From Beroe forskalii (Eukaryota; Ctenophora; Nuda; Beroida; Beroidae), in NCBI GenBank assembly GCA_011033025.1, contig WFMF01000634.1:1-64000 (forward strand): a stretch of 64,000 nucleotides of DNA, in the 5' to 3' direction. The position numbers were made by a program, and so were the translations under genes. Under the pieces are notes generated by a model. It did not search any database and was not told the DNA's origin. It saw only the letters and a program-made list of their open reading frames with translations. Shown here one piece after another: positions 29,978-42,500 of this stretch (position 1 is its first letter; every line of letters starts with the position of its first letter).

Positions 29978-30088
29978 GATTGTCCAGAGATTCTGCCCCT
30001 CAGAAATCACCAAAACAATATCGTGTCCGGTGCAGGGCAGTACTTTCACTGCCGTCCGAGCAACCATCATGTCCTCCCCCCACCTCCA
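29978..30088 (+). CDS. LRP-like gene, right copy: exon e19
   Basis: A 111-nt exon, acceptor 'atttcag', donor 'gtaagt', phase 2 to 2. Reads 'QRFCPSEITKTISCPVQGS' and ends '...SSPHL' plus two nucleotides. These two nucleotides join the first base of e20 at 45,239 to give Gln and then 'TCEAATKTC'. That join is what fixes the frame. Confidence 0.75.
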
Positions 30089-30352
30089 GTAAGTTTGAAA
30101 AACTTACCATATTCTGTAATTATAGTTGTTAAATCAGGGTCTCCGATGTTTACTTTAGAACTATTTCATTCTATTAAAACAGAGAAACGCAGAGCTTTTA
30201 CTTAAGTAGACAGAACATCAATGGTGAAGCCCGGAAACGTTTTGAGCACTTCGTGCCCCTAGGAAACCGCCAATTGAACCATTGATATAATGTCCTCAAA
30301 TTTGATTGTATAAAGTAGTGTTGTAAAGTTTGTGCCTGTAGAATCAGCTGAT

Positions 30353-30487
30353 GTAACTCCTATCTACTACTAAACGGGGGATGGATCTACAAGAGATCCA
30401 ATCAGAGTCCCCGGCACGGGACCTCCTGCTCGGAGGTCCCGGTTGCCAGGGCTACTGTGGATGGGAACGAGTCCCGTAACTCCTATC
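30353..30487. mobile_element. 111-bp hairpin insertion with 12-bp target-site duplication
   Basis: 'gtaactcctatc' occurs at 30,353-30,364 and again at 30,476-30,487, and the left arm has it once ('ataactcctatc'). The 111 bp between form strong hairpins: 'cgggacctcc' pairs perfectly with 'ggaggtcccg' across a 5-nt loop, extended by GGCA/TGCC, and 'ggatct' pairs with 'agatcc'. There are no terminal inverted repeats and no poly-A tail. It may derive from a structured small RNA. Class unknown. Confidence 0.75.
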
Positions 30488-30521
30488 AGAACCTGTGAAA
30501 CAGCCACTAAAACCTGTTCTG
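30480..30521 (+). pseudogene. LRP-like gene, right copy: upstream copy of the e20 boundary (42-bp duplication)
   Basis: Matches 45,229-45,270 at 38 of 42 positions: the intron end 'ctcctatcag' plus the first ~32 nt of e20. It abuts the satellite at 30,522 and has lost its downstream exon. Three of its four differences are absent from the left arm and from the intact e20, so this copy has drifted. Confidence 0.8.
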
Positions 30522-33500
30522 TTTTTCAGCCTGAAAACTGCCGTTTATTCGCCATAGAGATCGCATGGGTGGCCAAATAGTAGTGTATCTGGTCATAAAT
30601 TATGCTCCTGAAACCACTGAACCAATGATATTCGCCAGTTTTCCTTTTTTTTCCTGTAGAATCCAAAAAACCCTATTTTTACCTCTCAAAACAGTGATCC
30701 ATGACAGTCTTCATTTCTGAGGCACCCAAGATCCGAAATCGAAAAGCTTTGGCCGATTGAGCTGAAAATTTGCACGCCATCCATGGACGACCTAAGAAAG
30801 ACATACCATACTTCAGAATCCCGAAATCAGCCATTTTCTGTCTGTTATGGGGGTTAAAATCGCGTTAATTATGCGCCTGAAACCACTGAACCAATGATAT
30901 TCGCCAGTTTTCCCTTTGTTTTCCTGTAAAATCCAAAAACCCTATTTTACCCTCTCAAAACAGTGATCCAGGATGTTCTTCATTTCTGAGGCACCCAAGA
31001 TCCGAAATCGAAAAGCTTTGGCCGATTGAGCTGAAATTTGCACGCCATCCATGGACGACCTAAGAAAGACATACCATACTTCAGAATCCCGAAATCAGCC
31101 ATTTTCTGTCTGTTATGGGGGTTAAAATCGCGGTTTTCGGCTTAAAACTGCCTTTTTTTTCGCCCCTTATTGGGCGTAGATGTCTCATGGTGGTCAAATA
31201 GAAGTGTATCTGGTCATAAATTATGCGCCTGAAACCACTGAACCAATGATATTCGCCAGTTTTCCTTGTTTTCCTGTAAAATCCAAAAACCCTATTTTTA
31301 CCTCTCAAAACAGTGATCCAGGATGTTCTTCATTTCTGAGGCACCCAAGATCCGAAATCGAAAAGCTTTGGCCGATTGAGTTGAAAATTTGCACGCCATC
31401 CATGGACGACCTAAGAAAGACATACCATACTTCAGAATCCCGAAATCAGCCATTTTCTGTCTGTTATGGGGGTTAAAATCGCGTTTTTCGGCTTAAAACT
31501 GCATTTTCCCGGCTTTTTTCGCCCCTTATTGGGCGTAGATGTCTCATGTGTGGTCAAATAGAAGTGTATCTGGTCATAAATTATGCGCCTGAAACCACTG
31601 AACCAATGATATTCGCCAGTTTTCCTTTGTTTTCCAGTAAAATCCAAAAAACCCTATTTTTACCTCTCAAAACTGTGATCCAGGATGTTCTTCATTTTTG
31701 AGGCACCCAAGATCCGAAATCGAAAAGCTTTGGCTGATTGAGCTGAAAATTTGCACGCCATCCATGGACGACCTAAGAAAGACATACCATACTTCAGAAT
31801 CCCGAAATCAGCCATTTTCTGTCTGTTATGGGGGTTAAAACGCGTTTTTCGGCTTAAAACTGCCTTTTTTCGCCCCTTATTGGGCGTAGATGTCTCATGG
31901 GTGGTCAAATAGAAGTGTATCTGGTCATAAATTATGCGCCTGAAACCACTGAACCAATGATATTCGCCAGTTTTCCTTTGTTTTCCTGTAAAACTAAAAA
32001 CCCTATTTTACCTCTCAAAACAGTGATCCAGGATGTTCTTCATTTCTGAGGCACCCAAGATCCGAAATCGAAAAGCTTTGGCCGATTGAGCTGAAAATTT
32101 GCACGCCATCCATGGACGACCTAAGAAAGACATACCATACTTCAGAATCCCGAAATCAGCCATTTTCTGTCTGTTATGGGGGTTAAAATCGCGTTTTCGG
32201 CTTAAAACTGCCTTTTTCGCCCCTTTATTGGGCGTAGATGTCTCATGGTGGTCAAATAGAAGTGTATCTGGTCATAAATTATGCGCCTGAAACCACTGAA
32301 CCAATGATAATCGCCAGTTTTCCTTTGTTTTCCTGTAAAACTAAAAACCCTATTTTTTACCTCTCAAAACAGTGATCCAGGATGTTCTTCATTTCTGAGG
32401 CACCCAAGATCCGAAATCGAAAAGCTTTGGCCGATTGAGCTGAAAATTTGCACGCCATCCATGGACGACCTGAGGAAGACATACCATACTTCAGAATCCC
32501 GAAATCAGCCATTTTCTGTCTGTTATGGGGGGTTAAAATCGCGTTTTTCGGCTTAAAAACTGCCTTTTTTTCGCCATTTATACATTTATTGGGCGTGGAT
32601 GTCTCATGGGTGGTCAAATAGAAGTGTATCTGGTCTTAAAATATGCGCCTGAAACCACTGAACCCATGATATTCGCCAGTTTTCCTTTGTTTTCCTGTAA
32701 AATCCAAAAAACCCTATTTTTACCTCTCAAAACAGTGATCCAGGATGTTCTTCATTTCTGAGGCACCCAAGATCCGAAATCGAAAAGCTTTGGCCGATTG
32801 AGCTGAAAATTTGCACGCCATCCATGGACGACCTAAGAAAGACATACCATACTCCAGAATCCCGAAATCAGCCATTTTTTGTCTGTTATGGGGATTAAAA
32901 TCGCGTTTTTCGGCTTGAAAACTGCCTTTTTTCGCCCCTTATTAGGCGTATATGTCTCATGGTGGTCAAATAAAAGTGTAACTGGTCATAAATTATGCGC
33001 CTGAAACCACTGAACCAATGATATTCGCCAGTTTTCCTTTGTTTTCCTGTAAAATCCAAAAACCCTATTTTTTACCTCTCAAAACAGTGATCCAGGATGT
33101 TCTTCATTTCTGAGGCACCCAAGATCCGAAATCGAAAAGCTTTGGCCGATTGAGTTGAAAATTTGCACGCCATCCATGGACGACCTAAGAAAGACATACC
33201 ATACTTCAGAATCCCGAAATCAGCCATTTTCTGTCTGTTATGGGGGTTAAAATCGCGTTTTTCGGCTTAAAACTGCCTTTTTTTCGCCCCTTATTGGGCG
33301 TAGATGTCTCATGGGTGGTCAAATAGAAGTGTATCTGGTCATAAATTATGCGCCTGAAACCACTGAACCAATGATATTCGCCAGTTTTCCTTTGTTTTCC
33401 TGTAAAACCAAAAACCCTATTTTTACCTCTCAAAACAGTGATCCAGGATGTTCTTCATTTCTGAGGCACCCAAGATCCGAAATCGAAAAGCTTTGGCCGA

Positions 33501-36500
33501 TTGAGCTGAAAATTTGCACGCCATCCATGGACGACCTAAGAAAGACATACCATACTTCAGAATCCCGAAATCAGCCATTTTCTGTCTGTTATGGGGTTAA
33601 AATCGCGTTTTTCGGCTTAAAACTGCCTTTTTCGCCCCTTATTGGGCGTAGATGTCTCATGGGTGGTCAAATAGAAGTGTATCTGGTCATAAATTATGCG
33701 CCTGAAACCACTGAACCAATGATATTCGCCAGTTTTCCTTTGTTTTCCTGTAAAACCAAAAACCCTATTTTTACCTCTCAAAACAGTGATCCAGGATGTT
33801 CTTCATTTCTGAGGCACCCAAGATCCGAAATCGAAAGCTTTGGCCGATTGAGCTGAAAATTTGCACGCCATCCATGGACGACCTAAGAAAGACATACCAT
33901 ACTTAAGAATCCCGAAATCAGCCATTTTCTGTCTGTTATGGGGGGTTAAAATCGCGTTTTTCGGCTTAAAAACTGCATTTTTCGCCCCTTATTGGGCGTA
34001 GATGTCTCATGGGTGGTCAAATAGAAGTGTATCTGGTCATAAATTATGCGCCTGAAACCACTGAACCAATGATATTCGCCAGTTTTCCTTTGTTTTCCTG
34101 TAAAATCCAAAAAACCCTATTTTTTACCTCTCAAAACAGTGATCCAGGATGTTCTTCATTTCTGAGGCACCCAAGATCCGAAATCGAAAAGTTTTGGCCG
34201 ATTGAGCTGAAAATTTGCACGCCATCCATGGACGACCTAAGAAAGACATACCATACTTCAGAATCCTGAAATCAGCCATTTTCTGTCTGTTATGGGGGCT
34301 TAAAATCGCGTTTTTGGGCTTAAAAACTGCTTTTTTCGCCCCTTATTGGGCGTAAATGTCTCATGCGTGGTCAAATAGAAGTGTATCTGGTCATAAATTA
34401 TGCGCCTGAAACCACTGAACCAATGATATTCGCCAGTTTTCCTTTGTTTTCCTGTAAAATCCAAAAACCCTATTTTTACCTCTCAAAAAACAGTGATCCA
34501 GGATGTTCTTCATTTCTGAGGCACCCAAGATCCGAAATCGAAAAGCTTTGGCCGATTGAGCTGAAAATTTGCACGCCATCCATGGACGACCTAAGAAAGA
34601 CATACCATACTTCAGAATCCTGAAATCAGCCATTTTCTGTCTGTTATGGGGGTTAAAATCGCGTTTTTCGGCTTAAAAACTGCCTTTTTTCGCCCCTTAT
34701 TGGGCGTAGATGTCTCATGGGTGGTCAAATAGAAGTGTATCTGGTCATAAATTATGCGCCTGAAACCACTGAACCAATGATATTCGCCAGTTTTCCTTTT
34801 TTTTCCTGTAAAATCCAAAAAACCCTATTTTTACCTCTCAAAACAGTGATCCAGGATGTTCTTCATTTCTGAGGCACCCAAGATCCGAAATCGAAAAGCT
34901 TTGGCCGATTGAGCTGAAAATTTGCACGCCATCCATGGACGACCTAAGAAAGACATACCATACTTCAGAATCCCGAAATCAGCCATTTTCTGTCTGTTAT
35001 GGGGGTTAAAATCGCGTTTTTCGGCTTAAAACTGCCTTTTTACGCCCCCTTATTGGGCGTAGATGTCTCATGGGTGGTCAAATAGAAGTGTATCTGGTCA
35101 TAAATTATGCGCCTGAAACCACTGAACCAATGATATTCGCCAGTTTTCCTTTGTTTTCCTGTAAAATCCAAAAAACCCTATTTTTACCTCTCAAAACAGT
35201 GATCCAGGATGTTCTTCATTTCTGAGGCACCCAAGATCCGAAATCGAAAAGCTTTGGCCGATTGAGCTGAAAATTTGCACGCCATCCATGGACGACCTAA
35301 GAAAGACATACCATACTTCAGAATCCCGAAATCAGCCATTTTCTGTCTGTTATGGGGGTTAAAATCGTTTTTTCGGCTTAAAACTGCCTTTTTTCGCCCC
35401 TTATTGGGCGTAGATGTCTCATGGGTGGTCAAATAGAAGTGTATCTGGTCATAAATTATGCGCCTGAAACCACTGAACCAATGATATTCGCCAGTTTTCC
35501 TTTGTTTTCCGTAAAATCCAAAAACCCTATTTTTACCTCTCAAAACAGTGATCCAGGATGTTCTTCATTTCTGAGGCACCCAAGATCCGAAATCGAAAAG
35601 CTTTTGGCCGATTGAGCTGAAAATTTGCACGCCATCCATGGACGACCTAAGAAAGACATACCATACTTCAGAATCCCGAAATCAGCCATTTTCTGTCTGT
35701 TATGGGGGTTAAAATCGCGTTTTTCGGCTTAAAACTGCCTTTTTTCGCCCCTTATTGGGCGTAGATGTCTCATGGGTGGTCAAATAGAAGTGTATCTGGT
35801 CATAAATTATGCGCCTGAAACCACTGAACCAATGATATTCGCCAGTTTTCCTTTGTTTTCCTGTAAAATCCAAAAACCCTATTTTACCTCTCAAAACAGT
35901 GATCCAGGATGTTCTTCATTTCTGAGGCACCCAAGATCCGAAATCGAAAAGCTTTGGCCGATTGAGCTGAAAATTTGCACGCCATCCATGGACGACCTAA
36001 GAAAGACATACCATACTTCAGAATCCCGAAATCAGCCATTTTCTGTCTGTTATGGGGGTTAAAATCGCGTTTTTCGGCTTAAAACTGCCTTTTTTCGCCC
36101 CTTATTGGGCGTAGATGTCTCATGGTGGTCAAATAGAAGTGTATCTGGTCATAAATTATGCGCCTGAAACCACTGAACCAATGATATTCGCCAGTTTTCC
36201 TTTGTTTTCCTGTAAAATCCAAAAACCCTATTTTTTACCTCTCTCAAAACAGTGATCCAGGATGTTCTTCATTTCTGAGGCACCCAAGATCCGAAATCGA
36301 AAAGCTTTGGGCCGATTGAGCTGAAAATTTGCACGCCATCCATGGACGACCTAAGAAAGACATACCATACTTCAGAATCCCGAAATCAGCCATTTTCTGT
36401 CTGTTTATGGGGTTAAAATCGCGTTTTTCGGCTTAAAACTGCCTTTTTTCGCCCCTTATTGGGCGTAGATGTCTCATGGGTGGTCAAATAGAAGTGTATC

Positions 36501-39500
36501 TGGTCATAAATTATGCGCCTGGAACCACTGAACCAATGATATTCGCCAGTTTTCCTTTGTTTTCCTGTAAAATCCAAAAAAACCCTATTTTTACCTCTCA
36601 AACAGTGATCCAGGATGTTCTTCATTTCTGAGGCACCCAAGATCCGAAATCGAAAAGCTTTGGCCGATTGAGCTGAAAATTTGCACGCCATCCATGGACG
36701 ACCTAAGAAAGACATACCATACTTCAGAATCCCGAAATCAGCCATTTTCTGTCTGTTATGGGGTTAAAATCGCGTTTTCGGCTTAAAACTGCCTTTTTTC
36801 GCCCCTTATTGGGCGTAGTAGATGTCTCATGGGTGGTCAAATAGAAGTGTATCTGGTCATAAATTATGCGCCTGAAACCACTGAACCAATGATAATCGCC
36901 AGTTTTCTTTGTTTTCCTAAAACTAAAAACCCTATTTTTACCTCTCAAAACAGTGATCCAGGATGTTCTTCATTTCTGAGGCACCCAAGATCCGAAATCG
37001 AAAAGCTTTGGCCGATTGAGCTGAAAATTTGCACGCCATCCATGGACGACCTAAGAAAGACATACCATACTTCAGAATCCCGAAATCAGCCATTTTCTGT
37101 CTGTTATGGGGGTTAAAATCGCGTTTTTCGGCTTAAAACTGCCTTTTTCGCCCCTTATTGGGCGTAGATGTCTCATGGGTGGTCAAATAGAAGTGTATCT
37201 GGTCATAAATTATGCGCCTGAAACCACTGAACCAATGATATTCGCCAGTTTTCCTTTGTTTTCCTGTAAAATCCAAAAAACCCTATTTTTACCCCTCAAA
37301 ACAGTGATCCAGGATGTTCTTCATTTCTGAGGCACCCAAGATCCGAAATCGAAAAGCTTTGGCCGATTGAGCTGAAAATTTGCACGCCATCCATGGACGA
37401 CCTAAGAAAGACATACCATACTTCAGAATCCCGAAATCAGCCATTTTCTGTCTGTTATGGGGGGTTAAAATCGCGTTTTTCGGCTTAAAACTGCCTTTTT
37501 TCGCCCTTATTGGGCGTAGATGTCTCATGGGTGGTCAAATAGAAGTGTATCTGGTCATAAATTATGCGCCTGAAACCACTGAACCAATGATATTCGCCAG
37601 TTTTCCTTTGTTTTCCTGTAAAACCAAAAACCCTATTTTTACCTCTCAAAACAGTGATCCAGGAAGTTCTTCATTTCTGAGGCACCCAAGATCCGAAATC
37701 GAAAAGCTTTGGCCGATTGAGCTGAAAATTTGCACGCCATCCATGGACGACCTAAGAAAGACATACCATACTTCAGAATCCCTGAAATCAGCCATTTTCT
37801 GTCTGTTATGGGGGTTAAAATCGCGTTTTTCGGCTTAAAACTGCCTTTTCTGCCCCTTATTGGGCGTAGATGTCTCATGGTGGTCAAATAGAAGTGTATC
37901 TGGTCATAAATTATGCGCCTGAAACCACTGAACCAATGATATTCGCCAGTTTTCCTTTGTTTTCCTGTAAAATCCAAAAACCCTATTTTTACCTCTCAAA
38001 ACAGTGATCCAGGATGTTCTTCATTTCTGAGGCACCCAAGATCCGAAATCGAAAAGCTTTGGCCGATTGAGCTGTAAATTTGCACGCCATCTATGGACGA
38101 CCTAAGAAAGACATACCATACTTCAGAATCCCGAAATCAGCCATTTTCTGTCTGTTATAAGGGGTTAAAATCGCGTTTTTCGGCTTAAAAACTGCCTTTT
38201 TTCGCCCCTTATTGGGCGTAGATGTCTCATGGGTGGTCAAATAGAAGTGTATCTGGTCATAAATTATGCGCCTGAAACCACTGAACCAATGATATTCGCC
38301 AGTTTTCCTTTGTTTTCCTGTAAAATCCAAAAAACTTTATTTTTACCTCTCAAAACAGTGAACCAGGACGTTCTTCATTTCTGAGGCACCCAAGATCCGA
38401 AATCGAAAAGCTTTGGCCGATTGAGCTGAAAATTTGCACGCCATCCATGGACGACCTAAGAAAGACATACCATACTCTCAGGAATCACGAAATCAGCCAT
38501 TTTCTGTCTGTTATGGGGGTTAAAATCGCGTTTTTCGGCTTAAAACTGCCTTTGCGCCCCTTATTGGGCGTAGATGTCTCATGGGTGGTCAAATAGAAGT
38601 GTATCTGGTCATAAATTATGCGCCTGGAAACCACTGGAACCAATGATATTCGCCAAGTTTTCTCTTTGTTTTCCTGTAAAATCCAAAAACCCTATTTTTA
38701 CCTCTCTCAAAACAGTGATCCAGGATGTTCTTCATTTCTGAGGCACCCAAGATCCGAAATCGAAAAAGCTTTGGCCGATTGAGCTGAAAAATTTGCACGC
38801 CATCCATGGACGACCTAAGAAAGACATACCATACTTCAGAATCCCGAAATCAGCCATTTTCTGTCTGTTATGGGGGTTAAAATCGCGTTTTTCGGCTTAA
38901 AACTGCCTTTTTTCGCCCCTTATTGGGCGTAGATGTCTCATGGGTGGTCAAATAGAAGTGTATCTGGTCATAAATTATGCGCCTGAAACCACTGAACCAA
39001 TGATATTCGCCAGTTTTCCTTTGTTTTCCTGTAAAACCAAAAACCCTATTTTTACCTCTCAAAACAGTGATCCAGGATGTTCTTCATTTCTGAGGCACCC
39101 AAGATCCGAAATCGAAAAGCTTTTTGGCCGATTGAGCTGAAAATTTGCACGCCATCCATGGACGACCTAAGAAAGACATACCATACTTCAGAATCCCGAA
39201 ATCAGCCATTTTCTGTCTGTTATGGGGGTTAAAATCGCGTTTTTCGGCTTAAAAACTGCCTTTTTTCGCCCCTTATTGGGCGTAGATGTCTCATGGGTGG
39301 TCAAATAGAAGTGTATCTGGTCATAAATTATGCGCCTGAAACCACTGAACCAATGATATTCGCCAGTTTTCTTTTGTTTTCCTGTAAAACCAAAAACCCT
39401 ATTTTACCTCTCAAAACAGTGATCCAGGATGTTCTTCATTTCTGAGGCACCCAAGATCCGAAATCGAAAAGCTTTTGGCCGATTGAGCTGAAAATTTGCA

Positions 39501-42500
39501 CGCCATCCATGGACGACCTAAGAAAGACATACCATACTTCAGAATCCCGAAATCAGCCATTTTCTGTCTGTTATGGGGGTAAAATCGCGTTTTTCGGCTT
39601 AAAACTGCCTTTTTTCGCCCCTTATTGGGCGTAGATGTCTCATGGGTGGTCAAATAGAAGTGTATCTGGTCATAAATTATGCGCCTGAAACCACTGAACC
39701 AATGATATTCGCCAGTTTTCCTTTGTTTTCCTGTAAAATCCAAAACCCTATTTTTACCTCTCAAAACAGTGATCCAGGATGTTCTTCATTTCTGAGGCAC
39801 CCAAGATCCGAAATCGAAAAGCTTTTGGCCGATTGAGCTGAAAATTTGCACGCCATCCATGGACGACCTAAGAAAAGACATACCATACTTCAGAATCCCG
39901 AAATCAGCCATTTTCTGTCTGTTATGGGGGTTAAAATCGCGTTTTTCGGCTTAAAACTGCCTTTTTTCGCCCCTTATTGGGCGTAGATGTCTCATGGGTG
40001 GTCAAATAGAAGTGTATCTGGTCATAAATTATGCGCCTGAAACCACTGAACCAATGATATTCGCCAGTTTTCCTTTGTTTTCCTGTAAAATCCAAAAAAC
40101 CCTATTTTTACCTCTCAAAACAGTGATCCAGGATGTTCTTCATTTCTGAGGCACCCAAGATCCGAAATCGAAAAGCTTTTGGCCGATTGAGCTGAAAATT
40201 TGCACGCCATCCATGGACGACCTAAGAAAGACATACCATACTTCAGAATCCCGAAATCAGCCATTTTCTGTCTGTTATGGGGGTTAAAATCGCGTTTTTC
40301 GGCTTAAAACTGCCTTTTTCGCCCCTTATTGGGCGTAGATGTCTCATGGGTGGTCAAATAGAAGTGTATCTGGTCATAAATTATGCGCCTGAAACCACTG
40401 AACCAATGATATTCGCCAGTTTTCCTTTGTTTTCCTGTAAAATCCAAAAACCCTATTTTTACCTCTCAAAACAGTGATCCAGGATGTTCTTCATTTCTGA
40501 GGCACCCAAGATCCGAAATCGAAAAGCTTTTGGCCGATTGAGCTGAAAATTTGCACGCCATCCATGGACGACCTAAGAAAGACATACCATACTTCAGAAT
40601 CCCGAAATCAGCCATTTTCTGTCTGTTATGGGGGGTTAAAATCGCGTTTTTCGGCTTAAAACTGCCTTTTTTCGCCCCTTATTGGGCGTAGATGTCTCAT
40701 GGGTGGTCAAATAGAAGTGTATCTGGTCATAAATTATGCGCCTGAAACCACTGAACCAATGATATTCGCCAGTTTTCCTTTGTTTTTTCCTGTAAAACTA
40801 AAAAACCCTATTTTTACCTCTCAAAACAGTGATCCAGGATGTTCTTCATTTCTGAGGCACCCAAGATCCGAAATCGAAAACCTTTGGCCGATTGAGCTGA
40901 AAATTTGCACGCCATCCATGGACGACCTAAGAAAGACATACCATACTCCAGAATCCCGAAATCAGCCATTTTCTGTCTGTTATGGGGGGTTAAAATCGCG
41001 TTTTGGGCATAAAAACTGCCTTTTTTCGCCCCTTATTGGGCGTAGATGTCTCATGGGTGGTCAAATAGAAGTGTATCTGGTAATAAATTATGCGCCTGAA
41101 ACCACTGAACCAATGATATTCGCCAGTTTTCCTTTGTTTTTCTGTAAAATCCAAAAAACCCTACTTTTACCTCTCAAAACAGTGATCCAGGAAGTTCTTC
41201 ATTTCCTGAGGCATCCAAAGATCCGAAATCGAAAAGCTTTGGCCGATTGAGCTGAAAATTTGCACGCCATCCATGGACGACCTAAGAAAGACATACCATA
41301 CTTCAGAATCCCGAAATCAGCCATTTTCTGTCTGTTATGGGGGGTTAAAATCGCGTTTTTCGGCTTAAAAACTGCTTTTTTTCGCCCCTTATTGGGCGTA
41401 GATGTCTCATGGGTGGTCAAATAGAAGTGTATCTGGTCATAAATTATGCGCCTGAAACCACTGAACCAATGATATTCGCCAGTTTTCGTTTGTTTTCCTG
41501 TAAAACTAAAAAACCCTATTTTTACCCTCTCAAAACAGTGATCCAGGATGTTCTTCATTTCTGAGGCACCCAAGATCCGAAATCGAAAAGTTTTGGCCGA
41601 TTGAGTTGAAAATTTGCACGCCATCCATGGACGACCTAAGAAAGACATACCATACTTCAGAATCCCGAAATCAGCCATTTTCTGTCTGTTATGGGGGTTA
41701 AAATCGCGTTTTTCGGCTTAAAAACTGCCTTTTTTCGCCCCTTATTGGGCGTAGATGTCTCATGGGTGGTCAAATAGAAGTGTATCTGGTCATAAATTAT
41801 GCGCCTGAAACCACTGAACCAATGATATTCGCCAGTTTTCCTTTGTTTTCCTGTAAAATCCAAAAAACCCTATTTTTACCTCTCAAAACAGTGATCCAGG
41901 AAGTTCTTCATTTCTGAGGCATCCAAGATCCGAAATCGAAAAGCTTTGGCCGATTGAGCTGAAAATTTGCACGCCATCCATGGACGACCTAAGAAAGACA
42001 TACCATACTTCAGAATCCCGAAATCAGCCATTTTCTGTCTGTTATGGGGGGTTAAAATCGCGTTTTTCGGCTTAAAACTGCCTTTTTTCGCCCCTTATTG
42101 GGCGTAGATGTCTCATGGGTGGTCAAATAGAAGTGTATCTGGTCATAAATTATGCGCCTGAAACCACTGAACCAATGATATTCGCCAGTTTTCCTTTGTT
42201 TTCCTGTAAAATCCAAAAAACCCTATTTTTACCTCTCAAAACAGTGATCCAGGATGTTCTTCATTTCTGAGGCACCCAAGATCCGAAATCGAAAAGCTTT
42301 TGGCCGATTGAGCTGAAAATTTGCACGCCATCCATGGACGACCTAAGAAAGACATACCATACTTCAGAATCCCGAAATCAGCCATTTTCTGTCTGTTATG
42401 GGGGTTAAAATCGCGTTTTTCGGCTTAAAACTGCCTTTTTTCGCCCCTTATTGGGCGTAGATGTCTCATGGTGGTCAAATAGAAGTGTATCTGGTCATAA

